Shown: positions 24,011 to 29,172 of the stretch, piece after piece
Layout of the letters: each line of letters starts with the position of its first letter
Position numbering within the stretch: the stretch's first letter is position 1
Source: a virus
DNA length: 29,172 bases
Strand: one strand, 5' to 3'
Virus record (IMG/VR): IMGVR_UViG_3300037585_000179
Span: 1-29,172 of that record
The notes under the pieces: generated by a model
The model's input: the letters and a program-made list of their open reading frames with translations, nothing else
The model's database searches: none
Told to the model about the DNA's origin: nothing
Program-made: the position numbers and the translations under genes

Positions 24011-25128
24011 CAACTGCCTTGTTTAATTGTTATTGTGTTAGAAGAACCTCCGTTCACCTTAACTATGTTTTCTACTCCATTTTGAAAAAGAATAACAGTA
24101 TAAGCATTAGAACCATCTAAATCAAGTCTGACAGATTCTCCTACATTTCTACGCAGACTAATTATCTGACCTGTTATTATCGTTGTTATTTGCGTAGCTT
24201 TGTCTTGACCTATCTCTGTTCCAGCAATACGAATACCTACACCACCTTGTTTAAGCTGATCCTCTTCTTCTGATATAGCTAATGCATCTATAATATTTAA
24301 TAAATCTTCAAGAAAATTTACATCTAAATAGTTTATGTCTAATTCTGTAAACTCTAGGTCAGCTTCGTTATCTAGAAAATCTTCTGCTAAAAAATCTACA
24401 TCTAAATCTGAAAAATCTAAATAATCTGCTGTAGTTTGTAATTGAGTTTCTTGTAACGATGCATCTGTTTCTCTTGGTGGATTTACTATCAACATATTGT
24501 CTATAAGATCAAGACTGATGTCGAGTATAACTGGTTTAGAAGGAGATTGATTGTATGTTTGCGTAGTTGTTGCTTGAAATGCTTGATTAAGTAATACCTC
24601 ACCCATAGCTGTTTTTACCAATATTTCACCAGAAGGGTTTCCGTATTTATCTGGTAAAAGTATAACTAATGATGAACCTGTTTCTGGTGTTGTTGTGATT
24701 GTGAAATCTGTTCCTCTTACAAACACATCAGCACTTTGCGTTTTTATGTGTATAGCTTTTTTATTATTAAATTTACCTGTAACAAATCTTGCAGTACCTG
24801 ATGCAAAACGTAGTGCCATTTCTGATTTATTAGGGTTTGCATCGTACACATACGAATCAATCACGAGTTTACTGTGTGGCATAACACGTACGATAGTTTC
24901 ATCAACAAAAGTAACAGCTAACTTTCCCCCTTCTGTTTTTATATTGTCTAACTGTTGTATTGGAAAAGCTAGTTCTGCTCCGTATGGTTTATCCCTGACA
25001 ACTTGAGCATTGCCATTTAATTCACTGATATTTCCTATATCAGCAACTTGTGCCTGTACCTTGGTCGTTTTGAATGATACAAACAGTGCTAGTAGTAGTA
25101 CCAACACTCTGAACTTTGAGCCAGTCAT
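24010..25128 (-). CDS. FecR-domain periplasmic protein with curlin-like C-terminus
   Basis: A 372-residue exported protein. The signal peptide is SKFRVLVLLLALFVSFKTTK ending VQA-QVAD (cleavage about 26/27). A FecR-type beta domain follows (about 45-160; IKTQSADVFVRGTDFTITTT is the conserved core). Next is an acidic Leu/Asp/Phe-rich segment (about 236-290, with LDVDFLAEDFL, LDINYLDVNFL). The last 40 residues read like two curlin repeats: VILFQNGVENIVKV and VNGGSSNTITIKQ. Domains like this usually sense or relay signals in the periplasm next to CHASE2 proteins, so it may couple fibre assembly to the cyclase. The first 89 bases overlap the curlin-like gene in another frame; the start is kept because only it gives a signal peptide. 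Its ribosome binding site is weak. Confidence 0.8.
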   Translation of the reverse strand: MTGSKFRVLVLLLALFVSFKTTKVQAQVADIGNISELNGNAQVVRDKPYGAELAFPIQQLDNIKTEGGKLAVTFVDETIVRVMPHSKLVIDSYVYDANPNKSEMALRFASGTARFVTGKFNNKKAIHIKTQSADVFVRGTDFTITTTPETGSSLVILLPDKYGNPSGEILVKTAMGEVLLNQAFQATTTQTYNQSPSKPVILDISLDLIDNMLIVNPPRETDASLQETQLQTTADYLDFSDLDVDFLAEDFLDNEADLEFTELDINYLDVNFLEDLLNIIDALAISEEEDQLKQGGVGIRIAGTEIGQDKATQITTIITGQIISLRRNVGESVRLDLDGSNAYTVILFQNGVENIVKVNGGSSNTITIKQGS

Positions 25129-25753
25129 TGTCTTGTGTAGATGCCTGTGTTATGTTAAATGTACGATTAGAACCATCATGATCTAGCCAGAAATAACCAC
25201 CTGCGTATCCAGTTCCAGCATACGTAACTGCGTTGTCATTTCCATCCAAATTAATGTAGTTAGTCGCACCATCTACATTAACTCCTGCTGTTATAGTGTT
25301 ACTTGAACCATTAACTATCCAGTCTAGATCAAGAGTTCCTGCTAAAGCAGTTGTTGCATGATTTAAAGTAAATGTGTTTGTACTTCCTGTTACATCAACA
25401 TTGACATTAGAACCATCTGCCCCATACGTATTACTTGGATCTGTTTGCATATTAAAAGTGTTTGTGTCTCCATCAAACTCAAAAAATCCTATGTAATTGT
25501 CTGCCCAAATATCTCCTAAGAATTTATTTGTGTTTCCTATTTGATTTATGTCCAATGTCATAACTGTGCCATCTAAGTCTAGTGCAGTCATAGAACCTGC
25601 AGCAGCTGTAGTTCCACCGATAAGGTTGCCTGAGCCTAACTGTTCAAAATCAAAATTTGAATTACTAGACCCTGAACTCTGGTCTATGTAAATTTCGTTG
25701 TCTGCTCCAAACATAGGTGTAGACAACATTAATAATAGTAAAAGTTTTTTCAT
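25040..25753 (-). CDS. curlin-like repeat protein, probable secreted fibre subunit
   Basis: A 237-residue secreted protein, rich in Gly, Asn, Asp and Thr, very poor in Lys and Arg after the signal peptide (KKLLLLLMLSTPMFG-ADNE). Short strand-turn-strand repeats follow the curlin pattern hydrophobic-x-Q-x-G-x-x-N-x-hydrophobic: FDFEQLGSGNLI, LDINQIGNTNKFL, FEFDGDTNTFNM, VDVTGSTNTFTL, WIVNGSSNTITA, INLDGNDNAVTY and LDHDGSNRTFNI. The first two are closest to canonical curlin; later ones replace Gln by Asp or Val. Cys225 and Cys237 near the end could form a disulfide. It starts as ATGA on the CsgG stop with the strongest ribosome site of the operon (GGAGG, eight bases upstream), as expected of the most abundant product. 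CsgG and CsgF just upstream would export it. Confidence 0.75.
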   Translation of the reverse strand: MKKLLLLLMLSTPMFGADNEIYIDQSSGSSNSNFDFEQLGSGNLIGGTTAAAGSMTALDLDGTVMTLDINQIGNTNKFLGDIWADNYIGFFEFDGDTNTFNMQTDPSNTYGADGSNVNVDVTGSTNTFTLNHATTALAGTLDLDWIVNGSSNTITAGVNVDGATNYINLDGNDNAVTYAGTGYAGGYFWLDHDGSNRTFNITQASTQDNDWLKVQSVGTTTSTVCIIQNDQGTGTSC

Positions 25754-26565
25754 TCTTTTAACCTCCAGTAGTTGTTCTTAACACCTTCTTTTATCGTCTC
25801 AAGAACAGCTGTTTCTATTGCCATTTGCAAAGCAATACTAATTGGTTCATTTTTAACTGAACCCCCTTCTATCTCTACTAATTCCGTTCCTTCAGAGATA
25901 AACCTAAATATATCGTTGTCTAAAGAAACAGAAAGAATAGTTTTAGTTACTAAAACTTCTATCAATACTTTTCCTGTACTTACTGACACAGTTCGTAAAC
26001 CTACAGTAAGTGTATCTGATCTGTACTGTTTTGACAAACCGATTCCTAAATATCTTGCTCCTGTTCCACCACTAGCTGTGTTTGCTTGATAAGACAGTAC
26101 TCCTCCTGTCATTATCATATCAGCAAATTTTAATGGCATTAATTTTTGATCTTCATCAAATGTTTCCCTTGTTGATCTTATCAACTGTCTTTCTTTTGTT
26201 ACTGCATCTAGAGAAACTCGCTCAACTACTTCAAAAAATCCATCATTTTCAACACCTGCTTGTTTTAATGCTCTTATTAAGTATGCATGAGGAGCCTGTG
26301 TAACTGCTGTACTAAATGTTGCGTATGTACTGTTGGATCTGCGTTGTCCTGTTTGATCTGTAAAGTTCTCAGCATACACAGCGATTACTGGTTTTCTAGT
26401 TGGTTCTAACACATAAGCTAAGTCTGTGTACAGAGCGTCAACAACTGCTGTTTTAGTTCTTTCCGTTGGTGGAAGATTATTCTCTAGAGGGTCTATCATT
26501 ATTGAACAACTAGAAAGTAAAACTGCCCACAGGAACACTGATTTCTGTAACATTTCCTTCTTCAT
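25750..26565 (-). CDS. csgG: CsgG-like curli secretion channel, outer-membrane lipoprotein
   Basis: A 271-residue protein, close to the 277 of Escherichia coli CsgG, which forms the nonameric outer-membrane pore for curli subunits. The lipobox is WAVLLSSC with Cys20 as the lipidated residue and Ser after it, which favours outer-membrane sorting. Close matches to the family are FTDQTGQ, FSTAVTQAPHAYLIRALKQA, LSYQANTASGGTGARYLGIG, VGLRTVSVSTGKVL, TKTILS and FRFISEGTELVE followed by NEPISIALQMAIETAV. At the channel constriction the phenylalanine is kept (Phe84, equivalent to Phe56 of mature E. coli CsgG) but the preceding asparagine is Thr83. The start at 26565 overlaps csgF by 56 bases; Met5 (26553) is an alternative start. 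Confidence 0.93.
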   Translation of the reverse strand: MKKEMLQKSVFLWAVLLSSCSIMIDPLENNLPPTERTKTAVVDALYTDLAYVLEPTRKPVIAVYAENFTDQTGQRRSNSTYATFSTAVTQAPHAYLIRALKQAGVENDGFFEVVERVSLDAVTKERQLIRSTRETFDEDQKLMPLKFADMIMTGGVLSYQANTASGGTGARYLGIGLSKQYRSDTLTVGLRTVSVSTGKVLIEVLVTKTILSVSLDNDIFRFISEGTELVEIEGGSVKNEPISIALQMAIETAVLETIKEGVKNNYWRLKE

Positions 26566-26974
26566 CTGTTATTCTTACTGTGACTGTTTCTTCGTTTATT
26601 TCATACTCAATAGTGTTTCCTTCTAGCACCATTGAGCCAAAATTAGATTTTGTTTCGCCAAATAAATTATCTTCTATCTGTCTAGCTAAGTTTGCATAAA
26701 TTCTAGATGTTAAGTTCCTCATAAATCTAGCTTCTACTGTGTTGTCTTTTTCTCTTTCTATCTCATCTTTAAGTGCTTGTATCTCATCTTTAATCGCTTG
26801 TTTTCTCGTAGCCTCTTGATTCTCTATAGTTAAGTAATGACTTGATGTGCCAACACCTGAAAAACTTGGATTCTTAAACTTGTGAGTCATTTCATCTGCT
26901 GTAGCACTTGTAGCAACAACTAATAAAATTACTACAATACCTGCTATTGCTAAGTATTTATCCCAGTCAGTCAT
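26510..26974 (-). CDS. csgF: CsgF-like curli assembly factor
   Basis: A 154-residue exported protein. The start at 26974 (ATGA overlap with the upstream stop) gives a good signal peptide, WDKYLAIAGIVVILLVVATS then ATA-DE, whereas a longer in-frame start adds an unlikely extension. The mature N-terminus DEMTHKFKNPSFSGVGTSSH matches the CsgF segment that plugs into the CsgG pore (E. coli TMTFQFRNPNFGG). A Lys/Glu coiled coil (about 55-80) replaces the Gln/Asn-rich linker. The C-terminal domain keeps the family order: a helix FMRNLTSRIYANLARQIED, then GSMVLEGNTIEYEINEETVT and VRITDEEGNVTEISVPVGSF. CsgF exits through CsgG and holds the nucleator at the cell surface. Confidence 0.88.
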   Translation of the reverse strand: MTDWDKYLAIAGIVVILLVVATSATADEMTHKFKNPSFSGVGTSSHYLTIENQEATRKQAIKDEIQALKDEIEREKDNTVEARFMRNLTSRIYANLARQIEDNLFGETKSNFGSMVLEGNTIEYEINEETVTVRITDEEGNVTEISVPVGSFTF

Positions 26975-27312
26975 AAAAACTTTGCCCAAACTAAAACCCC
27001 TATACATCCTAGCAAAGCTAACAAAATAAATGAACAAGATGTAATTTCAATAGTTCTTCCTAATTTATTTAAATAAATCATATCTTGTTTAGAATTAAAC
27101 CTTTCGTCTTCATAAATATACTTATCACGCGGAAACGGTCTTTTAGGCATAGGTTCAAATATTACGTTATCTATTGATACTAACTGTTCTTCTTCTATTC
27201 TTTTTACTTCTTGCTCCTGAAACTCTGTCCATTTTTTGCCGTACTTTTCAAACATAATGTTTTTAAAATCCGCATCTAAAAAGTCTTGATCCTCAGTCTT
27301 TTCTTTGGTCAT
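26971..27312 (-). CDS. membrane-anchored protein before csgF, unknown
   Basis: A 113-residue protein with a charged N-terminal part (TKEKTEDQDFLDADFKNIMF, EKYGKKWTEFQEQEVKRIEE) and a C-terminal membrane helix (SCSFILLALLGCIGVLVWAKFL), that is, a tail-anchored topology. The ATG at 27312 is chosen because AAAGG lies eight bases upstream; the TTG six codons earlier is less likely. It overlaps the preceding gene by 20 bases and csgF as ATGA. No relation to CsgE is visible. It could be a spanin- or holin-like helper or an accessory of the curli module. Confidence 0.6.
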   Translation of the reverse strand: MTKEKTEDQDFLDADFKNIMFEKYGKKWTEFQEQEVKRIEEEQLVSIDNVIFEPMPKRPFPRDKYIYEDERFNSKQDMIYLNKLGRTIEITSCSFILLALLGCIGVLVWAKFL

Positions 27313-27643
27313 CTCTATCTGCCTTTGCAATCTTGTTACTGTCTATAAGTTGAGGAACACCTAAAATAGTTTTTATTAATGTGTCTTGTCTAATGATCTC
27401 ATTATCTAGTGATCTAACCCTGTCGATAAGAGCAACTAATATACCATGCTGTGAGTCTAACTTTGTACCTAGCCTTTGTTCCATTTGTTCTATTTGGTCT
27501 GCTACCTTATCATCTAAAACATCAAGCTTTGTTTCCATACCATCAATAATTCTGTTGATAAGTTTCCATATAAAAAACCCTAAACCTAATGCAGCAGCAA
27601 TCGGAAACCCTACTTCGTTTATAAAGGTGACCGCTTGGTCCAT
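27293..27643 (-). CDS. holin-like protein with one TM helix and a coiled coil
   Basis: A 116-residue protein with an N-terminal membrane helix (FPIAAALGLGFFIWKLIN, about residues 13-30) and a long heptad-type helix (ETKLDVLDDKVADQIEQMEQ, to about residue 85). Small single-TM coiled-coil proteins of this type (UviB/BhlA-like) are common near phage lysis genes. Start overlaps the upstream stop as TAATG. A second holin or an antiholin is possible alongside the three-TM holin further down the operon. Confidence 0.6.
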   Translation of the reverse strand: MDQAVTFINEVGFPIAAALGLGFFIWKLINRIIDGMETKLDVLDDKVADQIEQMEQRLGTKLDSQHGILVALIDRVRSLDNEIIRQDTLIKTILGVPQLIDSNKIAKADRDDQRKD

Positions 27644-27822
27644 TAAAGATACCTAGTCGCTAATAAACAAGTTATAACTACTGGATAAACACCCCACAAC
27701 AAGGCTTCTAACCTTTTAAATTTACTTGAACCTTCATCAAGACGTTTTTCAATGAATTCAAACCTAAGAGCACATTCCCTTTCAAAAGCTGAAGAAGAGA
27801 CCTTTTTACTAGAGGTTTTCAT
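27643..27822 (-). CDS. 59-residue protein with one C-terminal membrane helix
   Basis: The sequence begins MKTSSKKVSSSAFERECALR with an amphipathic charged helix (EFIEKRLDEGSSKFKRLEAL) and ends in a membrane segment (LWGVYPVVITCLLATRYL). Its start overlaps the stop of the preceding gene and its stop overlaps the next start (TAATG), so it is very likely translated. Topology resembles a cytoplasmic-domain, tail-anchored partner for the neighbouring coiled-coil TM protein. No family recognised. Confidence 0.6.
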   Translation of the reverse strand: MKTSSKKVSSSAFERECALRFEFIEKRLDEGSSKFKRLEALLWGVYPVVITCLLATRYL

Positions 27823-27995
27823 TTCTTCTTTTTAGGTCTGCCTTTTTTCTTTTTAACTTTAACAGTGGTATAGGCTTCATTTACATCAGGAGTAGACTTA
27901 TCGTCTGCAACAAACTTTCCTTCTTCTGTTCTTGCTCTAACAGTTTTTTCTTCTATGCCTCGAACATTCTGCCAAAGTTTTTTAAACCAACTCAC
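27819..27995 (-). CDS. 58-residue basic protein with AT-hook-like tail
   Basis: Starts at a GTG that overlaps the upstream stop as TAGTG and has a good in-frame run to the next ATG. The N-terminus is (V/M)SWFKKLWQNVRGIEEKTVRA and the C-terminus is a lysine cluster with a GRP core (KVKKKKGRPKKKK), the form of an AT-hook that binds the minor groove of AT-rich DNA. It is surrounded by membrane proteins, so a membrane-peripheral role via the basic tail is equally possible. Confidence 0.6.
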   Translation of the reverse strand: MSWFKKLWQNVRGIEEKTVRARTEEGKFVADDKSTPDVNEAYTTVKVKKKKGRPKKKK

Positions 27996-28135
27996 TATTT
28001 ATCCTTGGCCTTACCAATATTTAAAGCTAAGAAATCTATAACTTTATAAAGTTTCGCTAACCATTTATCTCCTTGAGGAGTTGGTGTAACCGCAGCTACA
28101 AGTGAAGCTATAGCTATAATTGCTGTTATCCACAT
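27995..28135 (-). CDS. 46-residue membrane protein
   Basis: Reads MWITAIIAIASLVAAVTPTP followed by QGDKWLAKLYKVIDFLALNI and GKAKDK. The N-terminal hydrophobic helix then a Pro turn and an amphipathic helix are characteristic of a tiny single-pass protein that recurs near marine and alphaproteobacterial phage lysis genes. Function unknown; possible holin-like or regulatory. It starts seven bases after the 2OG oxygenase stop. Confidence 0.6.
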   Translation of the reverse strand: MWITAIIAIASLVAAVTPTPQGDKWLAKLYKVIDFLALNIGKAKDK

Positions 28136-28142
28136 AAATAAA

Positions 28143-28862
28143 TTAATCCACATCATTTTCTTTCTCCGTTGTTAATGATTCTACTGGAACATCCCAACAA
28201 TTTAAGTTAGATGCTACTGTTCTTCTTTCACCCTCGCCTTTGAAGGGATATACCATGTGTTGTAACCAAGAAGGAAATACTAATAGTTTTCCTACCTGTG
28301 GTTGTATAACAAAAGACTGAGGTGGTCTAAGTCTTTCTGTATTCATCAATTCGTTTCTACCATAATTAAAAGCAATGTAGCCATCGCAATCGCCAGACGT
28401 ATTATATAAGGAGTAGTTTGGCGACCCAGCTATAGGTTGATTTAGTATTTGTTGTGGCACTTTAGTCCAACCAGTCGTAGATATTCCCATAATGGTTTTA
28501 GTACCATGATCGTGTATTGGATTATAGTCGCCTTCGTAACTATGTACTGACCATGTTTCATCTATGGCTACTGCCTTAGGAGAAGAAAGGCGTGAACCTG
28601 TATTGTTGCTAAAAAAATTTATGTAATCAGCACCCAAACTACAGATAAAATCAGAATATTCTTTTACTCTAGGATCATCGTTATCCATCAACAGTTGTTC
28701 GCCCTGTGATATTTGTCCTACTAAAGTATCTGCTAAAGATTTTTTATTTTCATCTTCTAAATATTCATCAAGATAATCGTTAAGATCATTAACCATACTT
28801 ATAGGCATTTCTGTTTCCATAACGTAAACAGAAGGCATATTATGTACTGTGACTTCTGCCAT
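28143..28862 (-). CDS. phage 2-oxoglutarate/Fe(II) oxygenase
   Basis: A 239-residue member of the phage 2OG-Fe(II) oxygenase group (TIGR02466-like). The iron site is in WSVHSYEGDYNPIHDHGT (His117, Asp118, His119) and FPSWLQHMVYPF (His202); the 2OG-binding arginine is Arg213 or Arg214 in GERRTVASNLN. The usual His-x-Asp is replaced here by His-Asp-His, so which residues bind iron is uncertain. These enzymes hydroxylate protein, nucleic acid or small molecules; in marine phages they sit beside structural genes and the substrate is not known. One-base TAATG overlap with the upstream gene. Confidence 0.8.
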   Translation of the reverse strand: MAEVTVHNMPSVYVMETEMPISMVNDLNDYLDEYLEDENKKSLADTLVGQISQGEQLLMDNDDPRVKEYSDFICSLGADYINFFSNNTGSRLSSPKAVAIDETWSVHSYEGDYNPIHDHGTKTIMGISTTGWTKVPQQILNQPIAGSPNYSLYNTSGDCDGYIAFNYGRNELMNTERLRPPQSFVIQPQVGKLLVFPSWLQHMVYPFKGEGERRTVASNLNCWDVPVESLTTEKENDVD

Positions 28863-29172
28863 TAACTAGGTACGTTAAAATCGTTATCTGGTGCGCTTGC
28901 TGTTGGAGGGTTGGTTATAACACTATCTACTTGACTAGCGAATACTGTGTCCCATTTAGAGACAGGACAAATAGCAACTAAATCTGCGTTACTCCAACTG
29001 CCTTTGGCTTTGAGTGTAAAGTTAGTTGTTACATTACCCTTTGGGTCGGTATCTTTTTGATTTACTGTGGTAGAAAAAGTAGATGTGTAATAAGTAGAAT
29101 CACCTTCACTATCGTTTTTATATGTCATTTCTATATCCCATTTGTCAACCTTGCTACTGCTATTAACGTATG
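28862..29172 (-). CDS. Ser/Thr-rich structural-like protein, C-terminal part cut by window edge
   Basis: The frame is open to the right edge (reading VNSSSKVDKWDIEMTYKNDS and on), so the true start may lie outside; the internal ATG at 29128 has only a weak ribosome site (GGGATA). About 103 residues are visible, rich in Thr, Ser, Asp and Asn and apparently beta-stranded (GDSTYYTSTFSTTVNQKD), ending PPTASAPDNDFNVPS. No family recognised. The composition suits a phage surface or tail protein; it is coupled to the 2OG oxygenase by a TAATG overlap. Confidence 0.5.
   Translation of the reverse strand, partial: YVNSSSKVDKWDIEMTYKNDSEGDSTYYTSTFSTTVNQKDTDPKGNVTTNFTLKAKGSWSNADLVAICPVSKWDTVFASQVDSVITNPPTASAPDNDFNVPS

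Noticed and set aside
24011-24013. TTG start for the CHASE2 cyclase
   Set aside because: The next codon is ATG with AAGG at six bases, and it overlaps the FecR stop as TGATG.
26975-27037. Longer N-terminus for the CsgF-like protein
   Set aside because: It would add 21 residues before a good signal peptide and overlap the upstream gene deeply; the ATGA start at 26974 fits both the export signal and the operon pattern.
1-29172. tRNA genes, integrase, attachment sites or insertion sequences
   Set aside because: The non-coding gaps are short and fully accounted for; none shows a cloverleaf, and no recombinase or transposase motif was seen.

Overview
The window is part of the genome of a tailed bacteriophage, most likely marine and infecting an AT-rich Gram-negative bacterium. 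The evidence is dense packing with stop/start overlaps (TAATG, ATGA, TAGTG), a replication module, long low-complexity virion proteins, a holin/endolysin pair, and several small protein families that I know mainly from marine phage genomes. Terminase, portal, major capsid and DNA polymerase are not in the window. A podovirus-like particle is possible but not shown.

Layout. (1) Bases 1-4470, minus strand: replication. It runs from a small conserved gene through a coiled-coil protein, a putative ssDNA-binding protein and an archaeo-eukaryotic-type primase to small acidic proteins and an SF1 helicase cut by the left edge. (2) Bases 4471-4760: a divergent control region with promoter-like and repeated elements, possibly also an origin. 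(3) Bases 4761-6690, plus strand: a conserved phage protein and a SNF2-type helicase, ending at a convergent terminator. (4) Bases 6764-17803, minus strand: a virion cluster with a tape-measure-like or ejection-like protein, a glycine-rich protein, two very long proteins, a low-complexity protein with a 33-bp tandem repeat, and small basic proteins. (5) Bases 17804-17999: a second divergent control region. (6) Bases 18000-18734, plus strand: a HEYAH zinc metallopeptidase, ending at a terminator. (7) Bases 18799-29172, minus strand: a late operon running beyond the right edge. In transcription order it holds a structural-like fragment, a 2OG-Fe(II) oxygenase, five small mostly membrane proteins, a curli-type module, a three-TM holin, a T4-type lysozyme, a beta-rich virion protein, a tail-fibre-like protein and a thermonuclease.

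The outstanding feature is the module at 22271-26974: CsgF, CsgG (outer-membrane lipoprotein channel), a curlin-like repeat protein, a FecR-domain protein whose own C-terminus looks curlin-like, and a membrane CHASE2-class III adenylate cyclase. All are translationally coupled and sit directly upstream of the holin and endolysin. On paper this is a compact amyloid-secretion apparatus joined to a periplasmic sensor/cyclase, expressed by the phage late in infection. CsgE, CsgC and CsgD are not recognisable here.

Control. The sequence TCCTTTAC, followed 16-18 nt later by TATGAT or TATCAT, occurs at three divergent or leader positions, and a weaker relative lies at 873-901. This suggests a shared promoter class for the replication operon and both plus-strand operons. 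I saw no tRNA or rRNA gene, CRISPR array, insertion sequence or integrase. No gene-free stretch exceeds 300 bases; the two longest are the control regions named above.
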